NCBI GenBank assembly: GCA_913777025.1
Contig: CAJYQM010000248.1
Span: 1 to 34,744, forward strand
Length of the DNA stretch: 34,744 bases
From: an uncultured Massilia sp.
Lineage (GTDB): Bacteria; Pseudomonadota; Gammaproteobacteria; Burkholderiales; Burkholderiaceae_D
Direction: 5' to 3'
A model generated the notes under the pieces. The model saw nothing but the letters and a program-made list of their open reading frames with translations. It did no database searches and was not told the DNA's origin. Positions 28,014 to 34,744 of this stretch are shown here, piece after piece. The first letter of the stretch is position 1. Each line of letters starts with the position of its first letter. Position numbers and translations under genes: made by a program.

Positions 28014-29141
28014 CTACTGCCGATTCAGGCGGTGCGAGGGCAGCAGCAGGAACCAGAGCGCGAAAATCGGCCAGGCCATGCCCATGAACTGGGCCGCGCC
28101 GTTGAAGTTCAGGAATTTCCCCTGCTGCCAGGCCTGCAGCGTGGAGAGGAAATAGGGGTTGGCCGGGATCGTGTTCACCACGATCAGCGACAGCACCAGC
28201 GTCACCACCGCCAGCCGGCGCTGCGCCACCTGGGGCGCGAAGGCCAGCCCGGCCAGCATGATCAGGCCGATCAGGAAGCCGCCCTCGGCGCCCGGCGTGA
28301 GCCAGACCAGGGCATTGTCGGGGGCGAAGAACAGGGAGCTGGACAGCGTCTTGACGAGCAGGCCGGCGCCGAACAGGGCCAGCATCAAGGCCATGCGCGG
28401 GGCGCCGCGCCGCGTCAGGCACATCAGGGTCAGCGCCGCCCCGGTCATGCCGCAGGCGGTGATGATGGTTTCGGACAGCCAGTACTGTTCGACCGACATC
28501 GGGGCGTCGCCGCGCAGCAGCATCACCAGGTCGATGTCGGTGTCGAGCCATTCGGACAGCCATTCCGACAGCAGCGGCAGCACCTGGCCATTGCCGAACA
28601 GGTAATTCTGCGGATAGACCTGGGCCAGCGGCCACAGCGCCACCAGCACCAGGCCCTGGCTGGCGTAGGGCGAGAACCAGCGCCGCCGCAGCTGGTACAG
28701 GCGGCTCTGGTCGAGCAGCATGCGCGCGAAATACGCGCCCACCAGCGCCCCGGCCAGGCAGCCGACGCTGTTGGTCAGCAGGTCGAGGTTGGACGGCACC
28801 CGGCTCGGCAGGTAGTTCTGCACGATTTCCATGGTGCCCGACACCAGGATGCCGGCCACCGCCGAGATCAGCACGGCCCACACGCCGCGCACCGCCGGGT
28901 GCAGGGCCAGCACGAACAGGAACCCGAGCGGCATGTAGCCGACCACGTTGATGCCGGCGTCGAAACCGGTCCAGTAGCGCTGCGGCTGCAGGTTCAGGAA
29001 GGCGAACGGCGACAGCCCGCTGCTGCGCCATCCCGAGAACGGGAACCAGCTGGCGTAGACGATCAGCAGCAGGTAGGCCAGCAGCGACGCGCGCGCCACC
29101 GGGGAGGCGCGCGGCCCGGTGTCGTCTTCCGTGCCGGTCAT
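28014..29141 (-). CDS. VanZ-family membrane protein
   Basis: The 375-residue polytopic membrane protein starts with an N-terminal VanZ-like region: YASWFPFSGW, FDAGINVVGYMPLGFL, and VQNYLPSRVPSNLDLLTN, then SVGCLAGALVGA. VanZ proteins are linked to teicoplanin resistance in enterococci, but most VanZ-like proteins have unknown roles in the envelope. More hydrophobic segments continue to the C-terminus, so it is longer than the classic 160-residue VanZ. Its start overlaps the lipoprotein stop by four bases, so it is coupled to the MCE transport cluster upstream. Confidence 0.88.
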   Translation of the reverse strand: MTGTEDDTGPRASPVARASLLAYLLLIVYASWFPFSGWRSSGLSPFAFLNLQPQRYWTGFDAGINVVGYMPLGFLFVLALHPAVRGVWAVLISAVAGILVSGTMEIVQNYLPSRVPSNLDLLTNSVGCLAGALVGAYFARMLLDQSRLYQLRRRWFSPYASQGLVLVALWPLAQVYPQNYLFGNGQVLPLLSEWLSEWLDTDIDLVMLLRGDAPMSVEQYWLSETIITACGMTGAALTLMCLTRRGAPRMALMLALFGAGLLVKTLSSSLFFAPDNALVWLTPGAEGGFLIGLIMLAGLAFAPQVAQRRLAVVTLVLSLIVVNTIPANPYFLSTLQAWQQGKFLNFNGAAQFMGMAWPIFALWFLLLPSHRLNRQ

Positions 29142-29761
29142 CGGGACTGCAGGTTCAGCGTGCCGAGCCAGCCCGTGATGTCGGCCGCGACCGCGTCGGT
29201 GCCGGTGGCCAGTGCGCGCGCGCCGCCGGCCGCGTCGGCACTGTTGGCGTCGATGCGGCGCGCGAAGCTCTTCTGGTCGACCAGCGTGTGGCCGCGGAAC
29301 ACCGAGGCGCGCACCGCCACCACGCCCTGGCTTTGCGTCGTGCTGCTGAAATCGTGGATGAAGTCGTCGACGTCGACGCGCAGGATCGGGATGCCGGCCG
29401 CGGCATCGGTTTCGGACAGCACCTTGGCGCCGGCCTGGGCCATGCGCGTCCTGATCCGCTGGCTCATCATCTGCAACGGGTTCGCGGTCCAGCGGCTGTT
29501 GGCGTAGGAACGGGCCTGCAGCGCGTCGGCGTAGCTCAGGCGGTAGAACATGCGCTCGCTGTCCAGCGCGCTGGAGCCGGTGACGTCGGTGACGACCACC
29601 GCGCCGAGCGCACCGGCCGGTGCCTGCGCCGCGCTCGGCAGCGCCGGGCCGAAGTCGAACTGGGTGGGCGGCGGGGCCTTGTCCGAGGCGCAGCCGGACA
29701 GGATCAGGGCAAAGGCGACGGCGGCGGCCAGGGTGCGGGTCGGGTTCACGGGACTCATCAT
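29138..29761 (-). CDS. ABC-transport auxiliary lipoprotein of an MCE system
   Basis: The 207-residue lipoprotein has a signal peptide and lipobox LSGC (Cys24 from the first Met). The body matches the auxiliary lipoproteins of MCE-type transporters (PqiC-like): a region around ERMFYRLSYADALQARSYAN and RTRMAQAGAKVLSE, with IPILRVDVDDFIHDF. It should sit in the outer membrane or periplasm, linked to the MCE protein. Two adjacent ATG codons could start it. It follows the MCE gene by seven bases and overlaps the VanZ start by four, in one leftward operon. Confidence 0.88.
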   Translation of the reverse strand: MMSPVNPTRTLAAAVAFALILSGCASDKAPPPTQFDFGPALPSAAQAPAGALGAVVVTDVTGSSALDSERMFYRLSYADALQARSYANSRWTANPLQMMSQRIRTRMAQAGAKVLSETDAAAGIPILRVDVDDFIHDFSSTTQSQGVVAVRASVFRGHTLVDQKSFARRIDANSADAAGGARALATGTDAVAADITGWLGTLNLQSR

Positions 29762-29768
29762 GCTTGCC

Positions 29769-30716
29769 TTATCGGGTCGGGGGAACGAAGCCGGGCTCGC
29801 CGGGGCCGGGTACGGGCTTGGGTGCGCCGAACAGGATGCTCTGCGGGCGGTCGCCCAGGCCGGTCACGGTGCGGCGCACGGCGCGCAGCGAGGTCTTGGC
29901 CTCGTCGGCCATGTCGACCACGTGCGGCAGGGTCTGCAGCTCGAGGTCCGAGGTCACGCCGCCCAGCGAGTCGATGGCGGCGGCGGCGCGTTCGATCGGG
30001 CCGCCCGGCGCCTGCAGGCTGGTGGCCAGGCGATTGTAGTTGTCGGCGGTGGTCTTGATGCCGTCGGCGGCCTGCTGCACCGAGCCCATGCTGCGGTCGA
30101 GCTTTTCGGTGATGGCCGGCAGGCGCGCCAGCGCCGGTTGCAGCTGGCGCGGGATCTCGCCATAGGCCACGGCCGCCTTGCTGATGTTGTCGACCGCGCC
30201 GGTGATCTTGTCCGCGTTTTCCTTGGACAGGACGCTGTTCAGGCTGTCGGTGATGCGTTCGGTCTTTTCCAGGATCGACAGGCCGCGTTTTTCCAGCTGG
30301 TCCAGCAGGCCCGGACGCAGCGGGATGCGCGCCACGTGGCCCGGGCCGGTCTGCAGCAGCGGCGAGCCGGTGCGGTCGTCGTCGAGCTGGATGAAGGCGA
30401 TGCCGGTCACGCCCTGGTAGCCGAGCGAGGCGAAGGTGGTGGTGGTGACCGGGGCGCCTTCCTCGATCGAGAGCTTGATCATGATCTGCCCGGTCACGCG
30501 CGGGTCGAAGATGATGTCGTCGACGCGGCCGACTTCGAGGCCGCGGTAGCGCACGCTGGCCTGCGGGTTCAGGCCCGGGATGGTCTGGGTGGTGACGATC
30601 TCGTAGGGGTGCATCTCGGTGCGGTCCCGGTTCAGCCACAACCCGACTAGGATCGCGGCCACCAGCAGCGCGACGGTGAAGAAGCCCGTCATCAGGGCAT
30701 ACGATCTGTTTTCCAT
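29769..30716 (-). CDS. MCE-family (MlaD-like) lipid-transport protein
   Basis: MCE proteins form periplasmic rings or tubes that carry phospholipids between membranes. The 315-residue protein has one N-terminal membrane segment (about 8-27) and the MCE domain at about 35-120, including SVRYRGLEVGRVDDI and GVTGIAFIQLDD. A long helical part follows to about 260, ending in a Pro-rich tail (VPGPGEPGFVPP). The ATG at 30714-30716 follows the ATPase stop by one base, so translation is coupled. It is longer than E. coli MlaD (about 183 residues), as often in PqiB- or Ttg2-like systems. Confidence 0.93.
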   Translation of the reverse strand: MENRSYALMTGFFTVALLVAAILVGLWLNRDRTEMHPYEIVTTQTIPGLNPQASVRYRGLEVGRVDDIIFDPRVTGQIMIKLSIEEGAPVTTTTFASLGYQGVTGIAFIQLDDDRTGSPLLQTGPGHVARIPLRPGLLDQLEKRGLSILEKTERITDSLNSVLSKENADKITGAVDNISKAAVAYGEIPRQLQPALARLPAITEKLDRSMGSVQQAADGIKTTADNYNRLATSLQAPGGPIERAAAAIDSLGGVTSDLELQTLPHVVDMADEAKTSLRAVRRTVTGLGDRPQSILFGAPKPVPGPGEPGFVPPTR

Positions 30717-30717
30717 G

Positions 30718-31572
30718 TCAGTCTTCCGATTCCTTTCGCGCATAGCGCTCTTCGAGCACTTCCAGCGCCCGCTGGCCGCGCGGGCCCAGGAAAAAGTGTT
30801 TGATGAAGGGATGCTGGACCTGCAGCACGTCGCAGGCCGGGCCGACCGCGAGCACGTGCTTCTCGGCCAGCACCGCGATGCGCGAGGACAGCGCGAACAG
30901 CGTATCGAGGTCGTGCGTCACCATCACCACGGTGAGTTTCAGTTCGCTGTGCAGGGTCTGGATCAGGGACACGAAGGAATCCGACAGGTCCGGGTCCAGG
31001 CCGGCGGTGGGCTCGTCCAGGAACAGCAGCTGCGGCTCCAGCGCCAGCGCGCGGGCCAGGGCCGCGCGCTTGATCATGCCGCCGGACAGGTCGGACGGCA
31101 TCTTGTTGGCGTCGCCCGGGCCGAGGCCGACCATGTTCATCTTGAGCAGCACGGCGTCGCGGATCACGTCCTCGGGCAGGGCGCGCAGTTCGCGCAGCGG
31201 CAGCGCGATGTTGTCGAACACGGTCAGCGCCGAGTACAGCGCGCCCTGCTGGAACAGCATGCCCCAGTGGTTGCGCATGCGCTGCAGCTGCGCCGGGCTG
31301 GCGCTGCTGACGTCTTCTCCGAACACCTTCACCGAGCCGCTGCTGGGGTGTTCCAGGCCCAGCATCTGGCGCAGCAGCACGGTCTTGCCGGTGCCCGACC
31401 CGCCGACGATGGACAGGATCTCGCCCGCGTAAATATCGAGGTTCAGGTCCTGGTGCACCACGGTGCGGCCGAAGCGTGTCCACAGGTTGCGGATCTGGAC
31501 CACCGGCGGGCCGACGTCCTCGTCGGGCCGGGCATTCAGGCGGGGCGGCGGGCGTTGTTTCGTGTTCTCCAT
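30718..31572 (-). CDS. ABC transporter ATPase of an MCE lipid-transport system (MlaF-like)
   Basis: The 284-residue nucleotide-binding subunit has Walker A GGSGTGKT at 57-64, the signature motif LSGGM at 162-166, Walker B LLFLDEPTAGLDP at 182-194 with Asp186 and Glu187, and a His switch at 220 (VTHD). The LSGGM variant with KRAALARALAL is typical of MlaF-like proteins. The ATG shares one base with the stop of the permease gene (TGATG), and the next gene is the MCE protein. It should power lipid movement by the permease. The direction of transport is not shown by the sequence. Confidence 0.96.
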   Translation of the reverse strand: MENTKQRPPPRLNARPDEDVGPPVVQIRNLWTRFGRTVVHQDLNLDIYAGEILSIVGGSGTGKTVLLRQMLGLEHPSSGSVKVFGEDVSSASPAQLQRMRNHWGMLFQQGALYSALTVFDNIALPLRELRALPEDVIRDAVLLKMNMVGLGPGDANKMPSDLSGGMIKRAALARALALEPQLLFLDEPTAGLDPDLSDSFVSLIQTLHSELKLTVVMVTHDLDTLFALSSRIAVLAEKHVLAVGPACDVLQVQHPFIKHFFLGPRGQRALEVLEERYARKESED

Positions 31573-32720
31573 CAGTCGAACCCCACGCTGGAGAAGACGA
31601 TCGCGAACACGGCGTTGGCCATGATGACGACCGTGATCGCGGTAACCACCGAGGTGGTAGTGAGGCGCCCAAGGCTTTCGGTGTTCGGCTTGATGCGCAG
31701 GCCGAAGTGGCAGGCTGCCAGCGCGATCAGCATGCCGAACACGGCGCCCTTGCCCAGGCCGATCCAGTAGTTCACGATCGGCACCGCCGACGGCAGCTTC
31801 TGGATGAAGTAGCGCAGCGACAGGTTCAGCTCGAATTTCGCCGCCAGCATGCCGCCCAGCAGGGCCATCGCATCGGTCCACACGACCAGCAGCGGCATCG
31901 CCACCGCCAGCGCGACGATCTTCGGCATGATCAGGCGGTAGCCGTGCGAGATGCCCATCACCAGCATCGCGTCCAGCTCTTCCGTCACCCGCATCACGCC
32001 CAGCTGGGCGGTGATCGAGGAGCCGGAGCGGCCGGCCACCAGGATCGCGGCCAGCAGCGGCCCGAGTTCGCGGATCACGGCCATGCCGAGGATGTTGACC
32101 AGGTAGATGTCGCCGCCGAACATGCGCAGCTGCTGCGCTGACAGGTAGGACAGCACGATCCCGATCAGGAAGCCGACCAGCGCGGTGATGCCGAGTGCCT
32201 GGAAGCCGGAGTGGTAGATGTTGGCCGAAATTTCCCGCCAGGGACCGCTCAATGGGTGGCGGATGAAGCGGCCGATGTCCTGCACCACCTGGCCGATCAG
32301 GACGACCACGCTCTTGAGGTGTTCGAACAGCGACAGGACGGCGGCGCCCAGCGAGATCACCCAGTGCAGCGGGCTGCTGCGGGTGCGCGGCAGTTCGATC
32401 GCGCTGGCTTCCTCGATGCGCGCGAACAGCTCTTCCTGGCGCGGGTCGAGCGTCAGCTGCCCGGGGCGGCGCTTGCCCCAGGCATTCCAGAACATCTGGG
32501 CGCCGATGTGATCGAGGCTGGCGATCTCGGACAGGTCCCAGGCCAGCGACTTGCCTTTCAGCGCACCCAGGGTCTTGTTGATGTGCTTGAGCGCACCGCG
32601 ATCGGTGAGCGCGTGCACCTGCCATACGCCGCGCGCCACCACGGATTCTTCGTTGCCGGGGGACCGGCCGTCCGGGGTGGGATGTTCGATGGTTAATGTT
32701 GGCGCATTTTCAATCCGCAT
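31572..32720 (-). CDS. STAS-domain and MlaE-type permease fusion
   Basis: The 382-residue protein joins two parts usually encoded separately. An N-terminal STAS-like domain (about 25-110, including LAWDLSEIASLDHIGAQMFW) resembles MlaB. The MlaE permease follows at about 130-380: GFQALGITALVGFLIGIVLS, then the conserved LAAILVAGRSGSSITAQLG and MRVTEELDAMLVMGIS. Five to six membrane segments are seen. The ATG at 32718-32720 has no strong ribosome-binding site, but the frame upstream has no better start. It heads the leftward MCE operon; the radical SAM stop lies 77 bases upstream. Confidence 0.92.
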   Translation of the reverse strand: MRIENAPTLTIEHPTPDGRSPGNEESVVARGVWQVHALTDRGALKHINKTLGALKGKSLAWDLSEIASLDHIGAQMFWNAWGKRRPGQLTLDPRQEELFARIEEASAIELPRTRSSPLHWVISLGAAVLSLFEHLKSVVVLIGQVVQDIGRFIRHPLSGPWREISANIYHSGFQALGITALVGFLIGIVLSYLSAQQLRMFGGDIYLVNILGMAVIRELGPLLAAILVAGRSGSSITAQLGVMRVTEELDAMLVMGISHGYRLIMPKIVALAVAMPLLVVWTDAMALLGGMLAAKFELNLSLRYFIQKLPSAVPIVNYWIGLGKGAVFGMLIALAACHFGLRIKPNTESLGRLTTTSVVTAITVVIMANAVFAIVFSSVGFD

Positions 32721-32777
32721 TGCGGCAGTGTAAAAGAGAATCGCGGGCGCCGCCACCGGCACACCGCTGGCGTGCTC

Positions 32778-32798
32778 AGGCCGGCTTGGGTCCGGCCT
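32778..32798 (-). other. Short hairpin at the end of the radical SAM gene
   Basis: Seven-base arms AGGCCGG and CCGGCCT flank a seven-base loop, with the last base in the radical SAM stop codon. No T-run follows, so it may be only a weak terminator between that gene and the MCE operon. Confidence 0.3.
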
Positions 32799-34285
32799 TA
32801 GGCTGCCAGGTGGCGCACCTGGCGCTCGGGTGCCGCGGCGGCCGGTTTCTGCTTCGGCTCGGCCTTGTCGACATTGCCCGCGTAATCGCTGGCCAGCAGG
32901 GCGGTGGCGTCTTCGCGCGTCATCCCGCGCAGCTGCAGCCATTCCTGCACCAGTTTGGCCAGGCGTTCGAGGGCGATGCGGTGGGTCGCGTCCGTCTTCG
33001 TGTAGATCCAGTCCGAGAAGGCCATGAAGCTGGCGAAGGGACTGTCTCCCAGCAGCGTCTTGACGGTGTGGGCGAAGCGGCCGGAGTTCGCCACCAGGTC
33101 CCAGTAGCGCGCGAAACGGACCAGGCGCTGCATGGTGGCGAAGTCGATACGGTCGGTCGCCAGCACGGTATAGGGCGGATACGGGTCGTACACCATCTTG
33201 TACGCTTCCGTGTGGCGGATGATGGGCGTGCCGCGCAGGCGCTTCAGGATGCCGAACTGGATCTCGTGGGGGCCGAGCGCCACCAGCTTGTCGAAGCCGC
33301 GCGCGAAGCTGTCGACGTCCTCACCCGGCAGGCCGGCGATCAGGTCGACGTGCAGGTGGGCTTGCGAGTGCTCGGTCAGCCAGCGGATGTTGGCGGCGGC
33401 CTTGTCGTTGTCCTGGCGCCGGCTGACCAGGGCCTGCACTTCCGGATTGAAGCTCTGGATGCCGATCTCGAACTGTAGGGCGCCGGGCGGGAACTGGGCG
33501 ATGGTGCTCTTCAACGCATCCGGCAGGTGGTCGGGCACCAGTTCGAAGTGGGCGTAGACCGGATCGTCGGGACGGGCCGCCAGCTTGTCGAGGAAGAACT
33601 GCATGATCTTCTGGCTGGTCTTGACGTTCAGGTTGAAGGTCCGGTCCACGAACTTGAAGAGGCGGGCGCCGCGCCGGTACAGGTCGTCCATCTCGGCCAG
33701 GAAAGTGTCGAGCCCGAAGGGCCAGGCGGTCTTGTCGAGCGAGGAAAGGCAGAACTCGCACTTGAACGGGCAGCCGCGCGAGGCTTCCACGTAGATGGTG
33801 CGGTGGGCGATGTCCTCGTTACTATATAGAGCGTAGGGCAGCTGGATCTCGGCCATCGGTGGCTGGACGCCGGCGTGCACCTTCATCAGCGGTTTCGGAC
33901 CGTGCAGGATCTCGCCGCACAGCTTGGGGAAGGTGATGTCGCCCCAGCCGGTGACGACGTAGTCGGCCAGGCGCACGATCTCCTGCTTGTCGGTCTCGTG
34001 CGAAACCTCCGGGCCGCCCAGCACGATCGTCACCTCGGGCGCCACGCGCTTGAGCAGCGCGACCACTTTGGTCGTTTCCTCGACGTTCCATATATAGATG
34101 CCGAAGCCGACCACGCGCGGCTGTTTCGCCAGCAGGCGTTCGACCACTTCCGTCGTCTTCGCGCCGATGACGAATTCCATCAGCGCCGTCTGTTCCTGCA
34201 ACTCGCCCATATTGGCCAGCAGGTAGCGCAGGCCGAGCGAAGCGTGGGCATAGCGCGCGTTGAGGGTCGAGAGCAGGATGGTCAT
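32798..34285 (-). CDS. B12-binding radical SAM protein with a DUF4080-like tail
   Basis: The 495-residue protein has an N-terminal B12-binding-like domain (about 1-130, with VVGFGIYIWNVEETTKVV and TIVLGGPEVSHE). A radical SAM core follows, with the cluster motif RGCPFKCEFC, cysteines at 172, 176 and 179. The region IGIQSFNPEVQALVSRRQ and VDLIAGLPGEDVDSF fit the core. A C-terminal part from about 370 resembles DUF4080. Radical SAM/B12 enzymes do methylations and other radical reactions, but the substrate here is unknown. The tail ends in an Ala/Pro/Lys-rich stretch. It is leftward and faces the rRNA operon divergently. Confidence 0.92.
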   Translation of the reverse strand: MTILLSTLNARYAHASLGLRYLLANMGELQEQTALMEFVIGAKTTEVVERLLAKQPRVVGFGIYIWNVEETTKVVALLKRVAPEVTIVLGGPEVSHETDKQEIVRLADYVVTGWGDITFPKLCGEILHGPKPLMKVHAGVQPPMAEIQLPYALYSNEDIAHRTIYVEASRGCPFKCEFCLSSLDKTAWPFGLDTFLAEMDDLYRRGARLFKFVDRTFNLNVKTSQKIMQFFLDKLAARPDDPVYAHFELVPDHLPDALKSTIAQFPPGALQFEIGIQSFNPEVQALVSRRQDNDKAAANIRWLTEHSQAHLHVDLIAGLPGEDVDSFARGFDKLVALGPHEIQFGILKRLRGTPIIRHTEAYKMVYDPYPPYTVLATDRIDFATMQRLVRFARYWDLVANSGRFAHTVKTLLGDSPFASFMAFSDWIYTKTDATHRIALERLAKLVQEWLQLRGMTREDATALLASDYAGNVDKAEPKQKPAAAAPERQVRHLAA

Positions 34286-34341
34286 GGCGGTGCGGGACAG
34301 GGTGATGGGGCAAAAGAGCCATTGTACGCGTGGCCGGGGTC

Positions 34342-34370
34342 TTGCAGCGCTATCCCGGCTTTGGTATCAT
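34342..34370 (+). promoter_or_regulatory. Upstream promoter of the rRNA operon (P1)
   Basis: TTGCAG (34342-34347) and TATCAT (34365-34370) are separated by 17 bases. This lies about 116 bases upstream of a second promoter, the spacing common for tandem rRNA promoters. Transcription would start near 34377. Confidence 0.5.
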
Positions 34371-34381
34371 TCCTCCCCTCG

Positions 34382-34423
34382 TTGAAAACGACAGCAATTT
34401 GTAGCTGCTGAGGAAGTTTTCAA
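34382..34423 (+). other. Inverted repeat between the two rRNA promoters
   Basis: Perfect eight-base outer arms TTGAAAAC and GTTTTCAA enclose inner arms CAGCA and TGCTG. It would form early in a P1 transcript. Its role is unknown. It could also be a binding site for a regulatory protein. Confidence 0.45.
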
Positions 34424-34457
34424 AGGGATGTGTCTGAATGGCACGAAACAAAAGGAG

Positions 34458-34486
34458 TTGACGAGTTAAGCGAAACACTGCATAAT
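34458..34486 (+). promoter_or_regulatory. Main promoter of the rRNA operon (P2)
   Basis: TTGACG (34458-34463) and CATAAT (34481-34486) are spaced exactly 17 bases apart, each one base from consensus. Transcription would start near 34493. It leads into a leader with boxA and processing hairpins, as expected for an rRNA operon. Confidence 0.75.
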
Positions 34487-34492
34487 CTCACT

Positions 34493-34744
34493 TCTCTGCT
34501 GCTGACGAACAAAACGATTCGCGCAACGCAGCAAGGCAGTACAGAACACGGTTCTTTAACAATCAACAGTCGATAAGTGTGGGCGTTTGATGAAGGTGCC
34601 GGCTGACTTGTTCAGCCGATTACTTAAATTATCAAATGTTCACAAAAGTATTAAGCGTTGTCTCAGCAATGAGATAACGGTCAGTATCTTGAGTGAGCGA
34701 CACCTCGAAAGAGGTTGCCAGAAATGGCAAAAACAGAGATTAAA
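34493..34744 (+). ncRNA. 5' leader of a 16S-23S-5S rRNA operon, cut by the window edge
   Basis: The sequence matches the pre-16S leader of Burkholderiales rRNA operons. The stretch GTTCTTTAACAATCAACAG, boxA included, is followed by a GATAAGTGTGGGCG segment familiar from these leaders. Hairpins follow at 34600-34618 (CGGCTGA/TCAGCCG), 34661-34674 (TCTCA/TGAGA), 34702-34715 (ACCTC-GAAA-GAGGT) and 34715-34730 (TTGCCA-GAAA-TGGCAA). The window ends AACAGAGATTAAA; I expect the mature 16S RNA to begin within a few bases past the edge. No rRNA gene sequence itself is inside the window. Confidence 0.85.
34551..34562 (+). promoter_or_regulatory. boxA antitermination signal of the rRNA leader
   Basis: GTTCTTTAACAA matches the rRNA boxA core recognised by NusB and NusE (S10), which lets RNA polymerase resist Rho within the operon. 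Its place in the leader, about 60 bases past the P2 start, fits. Confidence 0.8.

Noticed and set aside
27625-29031. Reading the ferredoxin as a 468-residue protein with a long N-terminal extension
   Set aside because: The extension is the wrong frame of the VanZ gene. The ferredoxin core starts at the ATG at 27949-27951.

Overview
The window looks like the replication-origin region of a high-GC betaproteobacterium, most likely Oxalobacteraceae and close to Massilia. The evidence is the gene set and order (gyrB, dnaN and dnaA leftward; rpmH, rnpA, yidD, yidC and mnmE rightward), the Burkholderiales-type proteins, and an rRNA leader at the right edge typical of Burkholderiales. The genus is inferred, not proven.

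Region 1 (1-5850) is a low-GC accessory island next to the 3' end of gyrB. It holds one leftward operon with its own promoter: a very short patch repair endonuclease (vsr), a C5-cytosine DNA methyltransferase, a 784-residue GHKL/MORC-type ATPase with a four-cysteine cluster, and a 558-residue protein joining an Mrr-type nuclease to a superfamily 2 helicase. The genes overlap or nearly touch. Together they look like an ATP-dependent modification-restriction system built on a MORC-like ATPase, and this is the most interesting part of the window. The left edge cuts the locus, so it may contain more genes.

Region 2 (6048-14324) is the conserved origin region. gyrB ends in a terminator with a perfect 28-base palindrome. 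The dnaA-rpmH gap has one perfect DnaA box, which overlaps the likely -35 region of dnaA, and a strong rpmH promoter. rpmH, rnpA, yidD and yidC are tightly packed (ribosome, RNase P and membrane insertion), and mnmE follows a terminator and a repeat element.

Region 3 (15827-24286) is mixed chromosomal content: a DUF3142 gene coupled to a large exported protein, a LysR regulator divergent from a short-chain dehydrogenase, a probable Tat-exported DUF1439 lipoprotein, a small four-cysteine protein, a CAP-domain lipoprotein translationally coupled to a histidine phosphotransfer protein, and a phosphatidylserine synthase-like enzyme.

Region 4 (24297-34285) is almost all leftward: a radical SAM/B12 enzyme; an MCE lipid-transport cluster (STAS-permease fusion, ATPase, MCE protein, lipoprotein) running into a VanZ-family gene; a [2Fe-2S] ferredoxin with an alpha/beta hydrolase; a D,D-carboxypeptidase; and an aldo/keto reductase followed by a CsoR/FrmR-family repressor. 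Two copies of one composite inverted repeat lie at 14345-14421 and 25603-25684.

Region 5 (34342-34744) is the promoter and leader of a ribosomal RNA operon: two promoters, a boxA and several hairpins. The 16S gene should begin just past the right edge. It would be read rightward, in the same direction as replication from the origin near 11.5 kb.
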